NCBI GenBank assembly: GCA_029688955.1
Contig: JARUKZ010000003.1
Span: forward strand, 1-64,000
DNA from: Chitinispirillales bacterium ANBcel5
Lineage (GTDB): Bacteria; Fibrobacterota; Chitinivibrionia; Chitinivibrionales; Chitinispirillaceae
Direction of reading: 5' to 3'
DNA length: 64,000 nt
Shown: positions 53,171 to 61,924 of the stretch, piece after piece
Numbering within the stretch: the first letter of the stretch is position 1
How the letters are laid out: every line of letters starts with the position of its first letter
Translations under genes and position numbers: made by a program
Notes under the pieces: model-generated
Database searches by the model: none
What the model saw: only the letters and a program-made list of their open reading frames with translations
Told to the model about the DNA's origin: nothing

Positions 53171-55064
53171 TTAAATATATTTTGTATATACCTTTTTCAA
53201 CAAAAAAATTCACAATTTCTTCATCCAGATGCCCGGCCTGAACTTCTTTGCGCAAAATGCTTATAGCTTTTTCAGGCGCCATCTTTGGTTTATAGGGACG
53301 ATCCTGTGCAACCAGAGCTTCATAAATATCTACGACAGCCAAAATCCTGCTCTCAAGAGGGATCTCCTCCCCGCATAACCCATGTGGATAGCCACTACCA
53401 TCGATTTTTTCATGGTGACAACACGCAATAAAAGGAATCTGTTCCATTTGCCGTGTCCATGGAATTTTTGAGAGGATTCTATACGTCGACATAGCATGTG
53501 AATTTATGACTTTTCGTTCATCACTGGTTAAATTACCCGCACGTACAGATAAAAAACGCCACTCGGTGTCGGTAAAAACACAGTGTTGTGTACCATCGGG
53601 AGTAATATAGTATTTCTCCTTTATGGTTTGAAGGAGCTGAAAATTTTGATCATTGAGATAACCCGAGCCATTCACCATTCTCACAAACTCTATATCCTTA
53701 TCTATCTCCTCCTGTGATTGCCAGGAAACCTTACCGCTGTTTGTTCTTAAAAGCAGCCTTACATATTCAAACCTGGCGATAAGTGCGGCCATTTCTCCTG
53801 CAGAGAGACGAGATTCTTTAGTAAGCAGAGCTTCGGGAACACCAATTTTGCCTATATCATGAAGCAACGCAGCAAACTCAAATTGTCGCACTCTTTCAGG
53901 GGAAGAAGCCAGTGCCGAGAAAGGCCCCTCTTGGTTGGACGCGGCTTCCACAAATGCCATGGCGTAACCTTTGACTCTACGTGAGTGGCCACTGGTAACC
54001 CTGTCTCTTTCATCAATAGCAGCAATGGAAGAGCTTATAAAGCCCTCAAAAATACTTTCAATACTTTCATAAAGGCTTACTCTTTCGATTGAAACTGCGG
54101 CATAACTGGCAATCGATTGAATTATATCCTCATCACTAAGAGAGAAGGACACGACCTGCGAGGGCACATCATCTGCGTTTGTTATACTTTTCGTTCCGTC
54201 TCTCTTTTTATTCATCAGCTGTAAAACACCAACTATTTCACCATCCAGATTCTTAAGGGGAACAGTAAGCATCGATTTAGCTCTGTAGCCAAACCTTCTC
54301 TCCAAATCCCTTGAAAAACTATAGGGTACAGTATTTCCAATATCATACACATCATCTATTGAAAGCAGTTTTCCCGAGATAGCCACATACCCAGCAATGG
54401 ATTTTGTGTTTACGGGGAAAACGATTTCTTCATTCTGCTTTACAGCAATTGAATCGTTTTGTGAAATTCTGAATCTAAGAAAGGGTTTTTCTCTCCCGTT
54501 TTCTTCAATTTCTTCATACATATAAATACTACCGGCATCAGCGCCTGAAATATCACGGCTGACGGATAAAATAAGCTCAAGAAGCCTGTTGAGGTTATTT
54601 TCGTATGATAAAGCAGTCCCGATCTGCATCAGCCGGTAATTTTGTTTTCGAAGTTTCGCAATCTCCTGTATCAGGTTACGGTTATTTTGAAGTGAATCGT
54701 AATTGCGGGCAATTGAAAGAACAATTGTATACACAGCAGATTCACTCAGGGGTAATTTAAAAACACCACCCAAAGGCACACTTTTCATAAATGAAGGTAT
54801 TTCAGCTTCTTTTTCTACACACTGATAGTAGGGGACTTTTTCACCAAACCCGACTGGCAGTGATCTAAAAAGCTCCAATAATGCATCTTTGGTACATAGA
54901 TTAAAGGAGATAAATGCAGCAGGCAAATCCCCACAGGACTCATCATACCCCAAAGAAAGGTTTTCACAATGTTGAATGGATAGACCCAAAGAGAGTGCTG
55001 CTTTTGAAAACATTGCACAGTTATTCTCCGAAACAGGACCTACGAGTACAATGCGTTTACTCAT
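53163..55064 (-). CDS. GAF and HD-GYP signalling protein
   Basis: A 633-residue protein. Residues 1-135 are an N-terminal Rossmann-like or receiver-like part. A coiled segment leads to a GAF domain (about 150-330, GADAGSIYMYEE ... IVGVLQLMNKK). The HD-GYP domain follows: HDIGKIGVPEALL at about 402, then a ~100-residue insertion (including FTDTEWRFLSVRAGNLT), then HHEKIDGSGYPHG at about 549 with the GYP loop intact. HD-GYP proteins hydrolyse cyclic di-GMP; the large insertion between the two halves is atypical but seen in GAF-linked members. It overlaps murB. Confidence 0.9.
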   Translation of the reverse strand: MSKRIVLVGPVSENNCAMFSKAALSLGLSIQHCENLSLGYDESCGDLPAAFISFNLCTKDALLELFRSLPVGFGEKVPYYQCVEKEAEIPSFMKSVPLGGVFKLPLSESAVYTIVLSIARNYDSLQNNRNLIQEIAKLRKQNYRLMQIGTALSYENNLNRLLELILSVSRDISGADAGSIYMYEEIEENGREKPFLRFRISQNDSIAVKQNEEIVFPVNTKSIAGYVAISGKLLSIDDVYDIGNTVPYSFSRDLERRFGYRAKSMLTVPLKNLDGEIVGVLQLMNKKRDGTKSITNADDVPSQVVSFSLSDEDIIQSIASYAAVSIERVSLYESIESIFEGFISSSIAAIDERDRVTSGHSRRVKGYAMAFVEAASNQEGPFSALASSPERVRQFEFAALLHDIGKIGVPEALLTKESRLSAGEMAALIARFEYVRLLLRTNSGKVSWQSQEEIDKDIEFVRMVNGSGYLNDQNFQLLQTIKEKYYITPDGTQHCVFTDTEWRFLSVRAGNLTSDERKVINSHAMSTYRILSKIPWTRQMEQIPFIACCHHEKIDGSGYPHGLCGEEIPLESRILAVVDIYEALVAQDRPYKPKMAPEKAISILRKEVQAGHLDEEIVNFFVEKGIYKIYLNE

Positions 55065-55210
55065 ATTTGTTCTCTTGATTTGAGAAGTGCATAAAGTGTA
55101 GCGTTTCGTTTAAAATGGCAAACAAAGGAAATGAACTTCTGTAGAATTGTAACTCAAAAGAGGGAGACAGTCAAATAAAAAAAGCCCCTTCTGATTGAAG
55201 AGGCTTAAAA

Positions 55211-55287
55211 TGGCGGACCGGACGAGACTCGAACTCGCGGCCTCTGGCTTGACAGGCCAGCGTTCTAACCAACTGAACTACCGGTCC
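55211..55287 (-). tRNA. tRNA-Asp (anticodon GTC)
   Basis: Cloverleaf on the minus strand with a 7-bp acceptor stem GGACCGG/CCGGTCC, a G discriminator and encoded CCA, D arm GTTCAGTTGGTTAGAAC, anticodon loop CTGTCAA (anticodon GTC) and T arm GCGAGTTCGAGTCTCGT. It sits 22 bases after the tRNA-Val and may be co-transcribed. Confidence 0.97.
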
Positions 55288-55309
55288 AAATTTATATAAA
55301 AAAATTAAA

Positions 55310-55384
55310 TGGGCGTTGTAGGATTCGAACCTACGACCACCTGCTTGTAAGGCAGGCACTCTATACCAGCTGAGCTAAACGCCC
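55310..55384 (-). tRNA. tRNA-Val (anticodon TAC)
   Basis: Cloverleaf on the minus strand with acceptor stem GGGCGTT/AACGCCC, an A discriminator (CCA not encoded), anticodon loop CTTACAA (anticodon TAC) and T arm GTAGGTTCGAATCCTAC. Its 5' end overlaps the last codons of the preceding small gene, so processing must separate them. Confidence 0.97.
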
Positions 55385-55602
55385 TTTTTTTCGGTCTTTT
55401 CTTTTCCATCCTTTGAAATTCCGGCTAGTATACCGTAGGGAATCAATCCACAGTAAACTAAAACCAAAATAACTGGCGCCACACTTTTAGAAAGCGGGTT
55501 ACTAACCGGCCCCTGAGCCAACAGCACATAGGCAACCACCAGTAAGACAAAACTTATTCCAAAGACCACAATATTCTTATTATCAAACAGCATTTTTTTC
55601 AT
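55375..55602 (-). CDS. Small two-helix membrane protein
   Basis: A 75-residue protein with hydrophobic segments at about 12-30 (IVVFGISFVLLVVAYVLLA) and 42-60 (VAPVILVLVYCGLIPYGILAG) and charged ends. It resembles small DUF3098-like membrane proteins, but no function is known. Its reading frame stops inside the tRNA-Val gene: the stop TAG is formed by tRNA positions 8-10. Confidence 0.65.
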   Translation of the reverse strand: MKKMLFDNKNIVVFGISFVLLVVAYVLLAQGPVSNPLSKSVAPVILVLVYCGLIPYGILAGISKDGKEKTEKKGV

Positions 55603-55661
55603 GATACCGCCTTGAAAGAGTAATAAAATAGACTATACCCAATTTAAAGTCAACAAAAAAA

Positions 55662-56276
55662 TCACAATTTTAGTTCAGAAGTAGAATCTTTTTTCACATC
55701 CTGATCTTTTGAGCTTAATGTGAGCATTCTTTCACGGGTTACCCTGATAGCCTCATTTAAAAGCTCAGCAAGATTTTTGAGCTGATCACCTTTACGAAGC
55801 TTGATCTCGTTAGTGTAATCGCCATCGATTATGCTCTTGCATGCTTTCTCAAATCGGTACACAGGCCCGGCCAGTTTGTGCGAAAAAAAGATAGTCAAAA
55901 GCACGATCTGAGCAATTATTAGTACCATACCCACAGTTACGACCACCATGAGAGAACCTAATAGTTCACGCCTAAAAACGTTGTTGGCAGAAAAGCTACT
56001 CACATATTCCTGGAGCTGGTTGGTAAGAGCTTTATACTGCTCCACCCCCGGTTCGACCTGATCCTGCAAAGTGTAGGCGATAGTACTTTCCATGTCACTT
56101 CTTACAATACGCATGGTAGAATTGATAATTGCCTCAGAAGCAAAATAGAGAGTAAAAAGCATAAACGCTAAAAATATGATCATAGGCACCATAAAGGTAA
56201 CCATATACCGGCCCTGGATGTTGCGATTGATGAAAAAGCGTTTTCTGGTAAATGTCGTACCTTTTTTGTCCGTCAT
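55662..56276 (-). CDS. Membrane protein with HAMP domain
   Basis: A 204-residue protein with two transmembrane helices (about 27-48 and 107-130) bounding a ~55-residue periplasmic helix pair, then a HAMP linker (about 130-185, SHKLAGPVYRFEKACKSIIDGDYTNEIKLRKGDQLKNLAELLNEAI). There is no kinase, cyclase or MCP output domain, so it is a sensor stub that could regulate a partner. Its ATG overlaps the stop of the upstream 7TM-HD gene (ATGA), making that enzyme the likely partner. Confidence 0.85.
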   Translation of the reverse strand: MTDKKGTTFTRKRFFINRNIQGRYMVTFMVPMIIFLAFMLFTLYFASEAIINSTMRIVRSDMESTIAYTLQDQVEPGVEQYKALTNQLQEYVSSFSANNVFRRELLGSLMVVVTVGMVLIIAQIVLLTIFFSHKLAGPVYRFEKACKSIIDGDYTNEIKLRKGDQLKNLAELLNEAIRVTRERMLTLSSKDQDVKKDSTSELKL

Positions 56277-58576
56277 ATAAGGACTCCCTTTTTCTTTGCT
56301 GGATACTCTATCCGTGTATGAAAGATACCCTGAAGCACGGGCATAAATCCTTCTACTATACCATAAAGGTCCCTCTGCGTAAGATTACACTGATCAAGCT
56401 GAGAGGCCAAAAACTTATCCCTGATAATCTTTTTCACCAACTCCCTTAAAAGCTTTGGTGAACTGCTTGCAATACTTCTGGAGGCAGCTTCCACAGAATC
56501 TGCCAGCATAATTATCGCCGCCTCACGGGTCTGAGGCGGGGGTCCAGGATACCTGAAATCCTTTTCCTGTACTTGTTTGTGTGGATCCTGCTCCAGGGCT
56601 TTTTCATAAAAGAAAGAGACAGTACTGGTCCCGTGATGTTGCCTGATAATGTCCTGGATAATTAAAGGCAGTTTATGTTTCTTTGCCAAATCTACCCCCT
56701 CCCTGACATGAGAAGATATCACCAGTGCACTCATTGAGGGGGTTAGTTTGTTGTGTCGGTTTTTATCACCATGCATACAGTTTTCCACAAAATAGTCTGA
56801 CTTTTCTATCTTCCCTATATCATGATAATATGAAGCCACCCTGGCTAACAGGGCATTGGCCCCTATTCTTAAAGCAGCCGACTCTGCCAGATTACCAACC
56901 AACACACTATGATTATAGGTACCGGCAGCTTCAATTGAAAGACGCTTTAGAATCGGATGATTCATATCAGATAACTCAACCAGGGTCATGTCGGTTGTTA
57001 TATCGAAAATTCTTTCGAAAAAAGGCGTGAAGGCCATGGCAATGAAAACAGATCCGGTGACTCCGAAAAAGGCCAGCAGATAATTTTGAAACAGCGCAAT
57101 CAGTGAGAACTGATACCCAATAAAATGCCACATAGAGATATTTATAATACAGATTATGAAACTGGGAGGTATCGCTCTGAAAAAATGCCACCGATAGCGA
57201 ATTTTGTAGGTAAAAAGTGCCAGCAATAGTGAGCCAAGAAAGGTGTAGATAAAAAAGAACTGATTAAACCCAAGCACCACACTATAATAAAGACTTACAA
57301 ACAGAGCCATGATCATCGACAGGCGCAGATTAAACAAAATAGCCGAAAGAATAACGCCAATAAATACCGGATTTATATACTCGGGGATAAGAGTGAATTC
57401 CGTTACCCCCTCAAAGAACTTGGGCAACACTGCCAGCCCCAGTCGTATAATAAGCAATTGAAGAAGAAGGATTAGCGCAAAGGCAAAGGTACGCTTAGGT
57501 GACTTCATTAGCTCCGGCTCATAGTTTTTTAGATAAAAAGCCATGAAAAAGAGCGGGATAAGAACCAGCATTAAACGCCCCAGGTTTCCGGTCCTGATTC
57601 TTTTTTTCTCAAGCGTACTCTCGGTTCTGTCCATTGCCATATGCATTGAGCGTATTTTTTGCATCACTTCAGGAGTTACTTCCTGATGCTTACGCACAAT
57701 CTCGGTATCTTTGATTACCTTACCACTGGTTTCCCGAATCTCTTTTGCGGCCTCCTGGCGTCTTTGCATGGTGAGAGCACGGTTAACATTTATGTTTGGA
57801 CGCACATACGCAAACAACACCTCATAGATAGTACTAAGGGCCTCATCATCCATTTGCAGGTCACGCTTGAGCCTGCTTACGACCTGCTCAAGAGCGATTT
57901 CCTTTACCGGAATCTCAGCCACTGAAACCACCAACTCAGAGTCTTCCCTGAGCAAGCTAACGAAGTTTTTATCGTAATGTATTTGCTGATCGAAATCGGT
58001 ATTGTACTCTGCCCTGAGTTCTGCAAGGTGTTCCGGTGACCTGACAAAAAGCACCGACGCGACCCCCTTTTCGAGCATAAAGGAAGCCTGCTGTATCGCT
58101 TCATCTAAAAGCTTGGGGCGTTTTAGAAGAGTGCTGACTGCTCTCTCGGAGATATCTTTGGACAACTCCCTTTTAATATCTCTTTTAACCGAATCGGTTG
58201 ACGATTCCTCTATGTAGCTTGTTACTTTACCCTTTGCTTCCTCAATACTTTTTACTACTTCCCTGGCAACGGTAACATCATAATCCATCACCAAAAGCAC
58301 CTCATCCATGGCCTCCTGCCGCCTTCTCTCAAGCTCCTCGGGCAAACGCTTGATATCAAAGGTAAACGGAGCAATAATGGTCTCTTTGGCAGCTTCGCCT
58401 ATTTTGGGTAGATCAAAAGGCTGAACAGTTTCATGATACGGAAACAGCAGCACAACAAACACTACCGTTACGGCAAGAATAAGCATCGGAAGGGTAATAA
58501 ACTTCGGCAGTCTTATACCGGAAGAAACATCGGTATATATTTGTTTAATGTCTTTGTTCAGGATATTTTTCAGCAT
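56273..58576 (-). CDS. 7TM-HD phosphohydrolase, PgpH-like
   Basis: A 767-residue membrane protein: an N-terminal helix, a large extracytoplasmic 7TMR-HDED domain (about 70-330, with DVTVAREVVKSIEEAKG), seven transmembrane helices (about 340-560) and a C-terminal HD domain (YYHDIGKIEKSDYF, H585-D586; further metal ligands in SSHVREG and RQHHGT). This is the layout of Listeria PgpH, which degrades cyclic di-AMP; the substrate here is inferred from the family. It is followed directly by the HAMP protein. Confidence 0.92.
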   Translation of the reverse strand: MLKNILNKDIKQIYTDVSSGIRLPKFITLPMLILAVTVVFVVLLFPYHETVQPFDLPKIGEAAKETIIAPFTFDIKRLPEELERRRQEAMDEVLLVMDYDVTVAREVVKSIEEAKGKVTSYIEESSTDSVKRDIKRELSKDISERAVSTLLKRPKLLDEAIQQASFMLEKGVASVLFVRSPEHLAELRAEYNTDFDQQIHYDKNFVSLLREDSELVVSVAEIPVKEIALEQVVSRLKRDLQMDDEALSTIYEVLFAYVRPNINVNRALTMQRRQEAAKEIRETSGKVIKDTEIVRKHQEVTPEVMQKIRSMHMAMDRTESTLEKKRIRTGNLGRLMLVLIPLFFMAFYLKNYEPELMKSPKRTFAFALILLLQLLIIRLGLAVLPKFFEGVTEFTLIPEYINPVFIGVILSAILFNLRLSMIMALFVSLYYSVVLGFNQFFFIYTFLGSLLLALFTYKIRYRWHFFRAIPPSFIICIINISMWHFIGYQFSLIALFQNYLLAFFGVTGSVFIAMAFTPFFERIFDITTDMTLVELSDMNHPILKRLSIEAAGTYNHSVLVGNLAESAALRIGANALLARVASYYHDIGKIEKSDYFVENCMHGDKNRHNKLTPSMSALVISSHVREGVDLAKKHKLPLIIQDIIRQHHGTSTVSFFYEKALEQDPHKQVQEKDFRYPGPPPQTREAAIIMLADSVEAASRSIASSSPKLLRELVKKIIRDKFLASQLDQCNLTQRDLYGIVEGFMPVLQGIFHTRIEYPAKKKGVLI

Positions 58577-58859
58577 CAGGAGAAACCGGTTTCAATTTTT
58601 AACCATACATACCCCCGGGTAGAGGGAGGAGATATAAGAAAAAGGTACCATTTTTACTGATTGGAATCGTGTCTTATCGGCTCCACATCATCAGTAAAAC
58701 ATTCCTTCGTCTGTGCATGTTATAAATTTTGTTATAATTGAGAATATACTACCTGTGCGAATAACTGGGTTGAGTGTTGTTTTAGAATAAAACAGGAACA
58801 CAGGGGTTGCGTATTCACCCTTATGTTCCTATAATTTTCAACTAAGTCACAGAGAAAAT
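58577..58859. other. Intergenic region upstream of the 7TM-HD gene
   Basis: About 280 bases. Apart from the hairpin at 58794-58830 nothing is recognised; promoters for the minus-strand 7TM-HD gene should lie here. Confidence 0.4.
58794..58830 (-). terminator. Terminator of the 58860-59132 lipoprotein gene
   Basis: AGGAACA and TGTTCCT form the base of a stem extended by GGGGT/ACCC; on the minus strand it follows the small lipoprotein gene and is followed by GTTTTATT. One or two bulges occur in the stem. Confidence 0.65.
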
Positions 58860-59132
58860 TTATTCTTCCTCTTGCTCTTCTTCAGGCGCTACGTCTTCGT
58901 TATCTTCCTCAACTTGGGGTTCTTCTTCGACTTCTACACCCTCCTCTAAAAGCCTTCTTTCGTGTCTGAGCTCGGCCAGCTTTCTTTCGGCTGCTTCAGC
59001 CGCCTCTCTTGCCTCATCCAGCCTGATCTGATCTTCTTCACTCACTCTGTAAGATGGACCACAGCCCACTGAAGCAATCATCAAAAATGCCCCTATCATT
59101 AAAAGGCTTATAGCTCGTACGGTTCTCGACAT
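58860..59132 (-). CDS. Small acidic coiled-coil lipoprotein
   Basis: A 90-residue lipoprotein (GAFLMIASVGCGPS, lipobox SVGC). The mature part is a single helix rich in Ala, Glu and Arg (EAREAAEAAERKLAELRHERRLLEEG) followed by a long Glu/Asp tail. AGGAGG precedes the ATG. It is reminiscent of Lpp-like or periplasmic spacer lipoproteins, but no family is identified. Monocistronic with its own terminator. Confidence 0.75.
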   Translation of the reverse strand: MSRTVRAISLLMIGAFLMIASVGCGPSYRVSEEDQIRLDEAREAAEAAERKLAELRHERRLLEEGVEVEEEPQVEEDNEDVAPEEEQEEE

Positions 59133-59256
59133 CTCTAAATCCTCCTGAATAAATCTATGGCTGAGATAATTTTCAATTATATATTACCTGTGATAATACC
59201 CATAATAATAGTTTCTAAGGAAGAGCCAAGTCAAGCGTAATCAACGATTGAATCAA

Positions 59257-61044
59257 TTATTCTTCCAAAAGACTTAGCCCTAACTCTTTTAGCTGCTCCT
59301 GTGAAACCTTGTCCGGAGCATTATCCATAGGCGAAATACCTGCTGTGGTCTTAGGGAATGGTATCACCTCCCTTATGCTCTCCAATTCAAGCATCAGCAT
59401 TATAAGCCTGTCTAAACCAAGCGCAATTCCTCCATGGGGCGGAGCACCATAGCTGAGCGCCTGAATGAGAAACCCAAACTTTTCTTTCGCCCTGGCCTCA
59501 TCGATCCCAAGCAGTTCGAACGTTTTCATCTGAAGCGCTCTTTGATGAATCCTAATACTTCCACCACCAATTTCCGTTCCATTGAGCACCAGATCATACG
59601 CTCTTGAGCGGGCTTTGTAGTATTCATCACCTTCAAGAAGCTCTATGTCCTCCTCTAGAGGAGCTGTAAAAGGGTGATGAACGGAGGTGTAACGCTGCTC
59701 TTCATCACTGTACTCAAAAAGTGGAAATTTGTTCACCCACACAAACTTATACTCACCAGGGACTATCAAATCATTCACTCGTGCCAATTCAAGCCTTAAC
59801 TGCCCCAAAGAGGTGTAACACACTTTCTTATCTGCTGCGACCGCAAAAATCATATCCCCGGGCTTTGCCCCCACCGTTTTTAAAAGAGCAGCGATCTCTT
59901 CATCGGTGAAAAATTTTGCCGATGGCCCCTCTACAGCCTTATCATCCCTAACTCTAAGCCACACAAGCCCCTTTGCTCCATACTGAGCAACCAGTGCTGT
60001 CAGTTTATCGATCTGTTTTCTCGAGAACTTAGCACTATCTCCAGAACAGATAGCTGCTATGTGCCCCTTATTCTCTAAAACCGAACTAAACACCTTAAAG
60101 CTGCTGTTCTTAAATACAGGTGCTATATCGTGTATCGGGAGGTCGAACCGAAGATCAGGTTTGTCGCTACCATACGTGCAGAAAGCTTCTTCATAGCTCA
60201 TTTTTCTAAACGGTGTCTCAATATCAACAGAAAGACACTTTGAAAAGACCGTTTTCATCAGCCCCTCAAAGATTTCATAAATATCCTGCTCATCAATAAA
60301 TGAAAGCTCTGCATCAATTTGGGTGAATTCCGGTTGACGGTCAGCCCGAAGATCTTCATCCCTAAAGCAGCGTGCCACCTGAAAATACCTCTCAAAGCCA
60401 GAAACCATAAGTATCTGTTTATAGGTCTGAGGTGACTGGGGCAGGGCATAGAAACGTCCCCGGTTTGTTCTGCTTGGAACCAGAAAGTCCCTGGCCCCTT
60501 CGGGTGTGCTTTTCATCAAAATCGGTGTCTCTATCTCAGAAAAACCCTGTTCCCAAAGAAATTTGCGGGCTTCCATAGAAACAGAGTGGCGAAAGAGAAT
60601 GTTTCTTTGAAGCGCGGGCCTCCTCAAGTCCAGATAGCGGTACCTTAAACGTAACTCCTCAGATTCAGACTGCTCCGGATCGTTTATATGAAGCGGTGGA
60701 GTGGAGGATTCATTGAGTACTGTAAGCTCTTTAACTGCCACCTCAATGTCACCTGTTTTCATTTTAGGGTTGGCCATCTCTGCAGGCCGTAGATTTACCT
60801 CACCAGTAACAGAAATCACAAATTCGTGTCGTAACTGAGCCGCTCTTTTTGCAAGTTGTGGGTCACTGGTGGGATTAAACACCAACTGGGTAATTCCGGC
60901 TTTGTCCCTGAGGTCGATAAAAATCACCCCTCCATGATTTCTCCAGTTATGTACCCAACCAGCAAGAGAGACCATTTCACCTGCTTCTTTTGCATTTAAT
61001 TCACCACAGCTGTGTGTGCGACGCCACGATCTTAATCCACTCAT
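59257..61044 (-). CDS. aspS: Aspartate-tRNA ligase
   Basis: A 595-residue class II aminoacyl-tRNA synthetase of the bacterial type. The N-terminal OB fold binds the anticodon (VSLAGWVHNWRNHGGVIFIDLRDKAG), motif 2 is FQVARCFRDEDLRADRQPEFTQID, a GAD insertion lies in the middle and motif 3 is GGIALGLDRLIMLML. The tRNA-Asp lies 4 kb away on the same strand. Whether it is discriminating or non-discriminating (also charging tRNA-Asn) cannot be decided from the sequence here; the presence of gatB leaves both open. Confidence 0.97.
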   Translation of the reverse strand: MSGLRSWRRTHSCGELNAKEAGEMVSLAGWVHNWRNHGGVIFIDLRDKAGITQLVFNPTSDPQLAKRAAQLRHEFVISVTGEVNLRPAEMANPKMKTGDIEVAVKELTVLNESSTPPLHINDPEQSESEELRLRYRYLDLRRPALQRNILFRHSVSMEARKFLWEQGFSEIETPILMKSTPEGARDFLVPSRTNRGRFYALPQSPQTYKQILMVSGFERYFQVARCFRDEDLRADRQPEFTQIDAELSFIDEQDIYEIFEGLMKTVFSKCLSVDIETPFRKMSYEEAFCTYGSDKPDLRFDLPIHDIAPVFKNSSFKVFSSVLENKGHIAAICSGDSAKFSRKQIDKLTALVAQYGAKGLVWLRVRDDKAVEGPSAKFFTDEEIAALLKTVGAKPGDMIFAVAADKKVCYTSLGQLRLELARVNDLIVPGEYKFVWVNKFPLFEYSDEEQRYTSVHHPFTAPLEEDIELLEGDEYYKARSRAYDLVLNGTEIGGGSIRIHQRALQMKTFELLGIDEARAKEKFGFLIQALSYGAPPHGGIALGLDRLIMLMLELESIREVIPFPKTTAGISPMDNAPDKVSQEQLKELGLSLLEE

Positions 61045-61164
61045 AGAAATCCCCGGTTAGATTAACCAAACCATTTTCTCTAAAATAGGTCTAAAAATAA
61101 AACAGACAGCTTAAAATAGCTATATCCAATTCATGAACCTATTTCAAACCTCAACACCTTTGGG

Positions 61165-61920
61165 TCATTTGGTATTCATCGCCGCAGCTGCACATGCTGC
61201 TCCAAACCCATTGTCTACGTTAACTACAGTAAGTCCCGAGGAACAGCAGTTGAGCATGGAGAAAAGCGGTACCAGCCCGTTTAAATGCGAACCATACCCC
61301 ACGCTTGTGGGGACTCCAATAACCGGACAGGCTACTAAACCTGTCACCACGGAAGCCAAAGCCCCCTCCATACCTGCAACTACAATTATTACCGATGCCT
61401 GGAGTAAAAGCTCTCTTCTGGCCAAAAGCCTGTGAATACCTGCTACCCCTACATCAAAAAGCTCCTCTGAAGGGTGGCCGAGAATATCAAGGGTCCTGAC
61501 AGTCTCCCGTGCAACTGCACTGTCCGCGGTTCCTGCAGAACAAACCAACACCGTTCCCTTAGTGTTCTCTTTTGGCTCCCAAAACCTCGATTTTCTCCAA
61601 AAAAGGGAAGCTTCCCGATCAATCTCAGCTCCCGGAATATTCTTCTCTACCTGGTCGAGAGTATCTTTAGATGCTCTGGTTCCAAAAACGGTCTCCTCCT
61701 GAGAGATCTGTGAAACGGCAATCGAAACGACCTGCTCCGGTGTTTTGTTCTGACAAAATATCACCTCAGGAAAACCCTTGCGCAGCACCCTGTGGTGATC
61801 AATGCAGGCAAACCCCATATCTTTAAAGGGCAGATCTTTAAGCGACTCCATGGCCTCCCCTGGTTCGATTTCCCGCTCATAAACAGATTTAAGCAGCGCT
61901 GCAATTTTTCCACTATCCAT
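61165..61920 (-). CDS. larB: LarB, nickel-pincer cofactor biosynthesis carboxylase
   Basis: About 251 residues from the ATG at 61920 (preceded by GGGAGA); an upstream in-frame start would overlap dusB. LarB carboxylates and hydrolyses nicotinate adenine dinucleotide in synthesis of the nickel-pincer nucleotide used by lactate racemase and relatives. The family core is seen in VLVCSAGTADSAVARE, VVAGMEGALASVVTGL, PVIGVPTSVGYG and NVDNGFGAACAAAAM, related to the AIR-carboxylase PurE fold. larC and larE are not in this window. It starts 4 bases after dusB. Confidence 0.92.
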   Translation of the reverse strand: MDSGKIAALLKSVYEREIEPGEAMESLKDLPFKDMGFACIDHHRVLRKGFPEVIFCQNKTPEQVVSIAVSQISQEETVFGTRASKDTLDQVEKNIPGAEIDREASLFWRKSRFWEPKENTKGTVLVCSAGTADSAVARETVRTLDILGHPSEELFDVGVAGIHRLLARRELLLQASVIIVVAGMEGALASVVTGLVACPVIGVPTSVGYGSHLNGLVPLFSMLNCCSSGLTVVNVDNGFGAACAAAAMNTK

Positions 61921-61924
61921 GTGT

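Noticed and set aside
55171..55359. Minus-strand open frame of 62 codons
   Set aside because: It lies across two tRNA genes, which explain the sequence fully.
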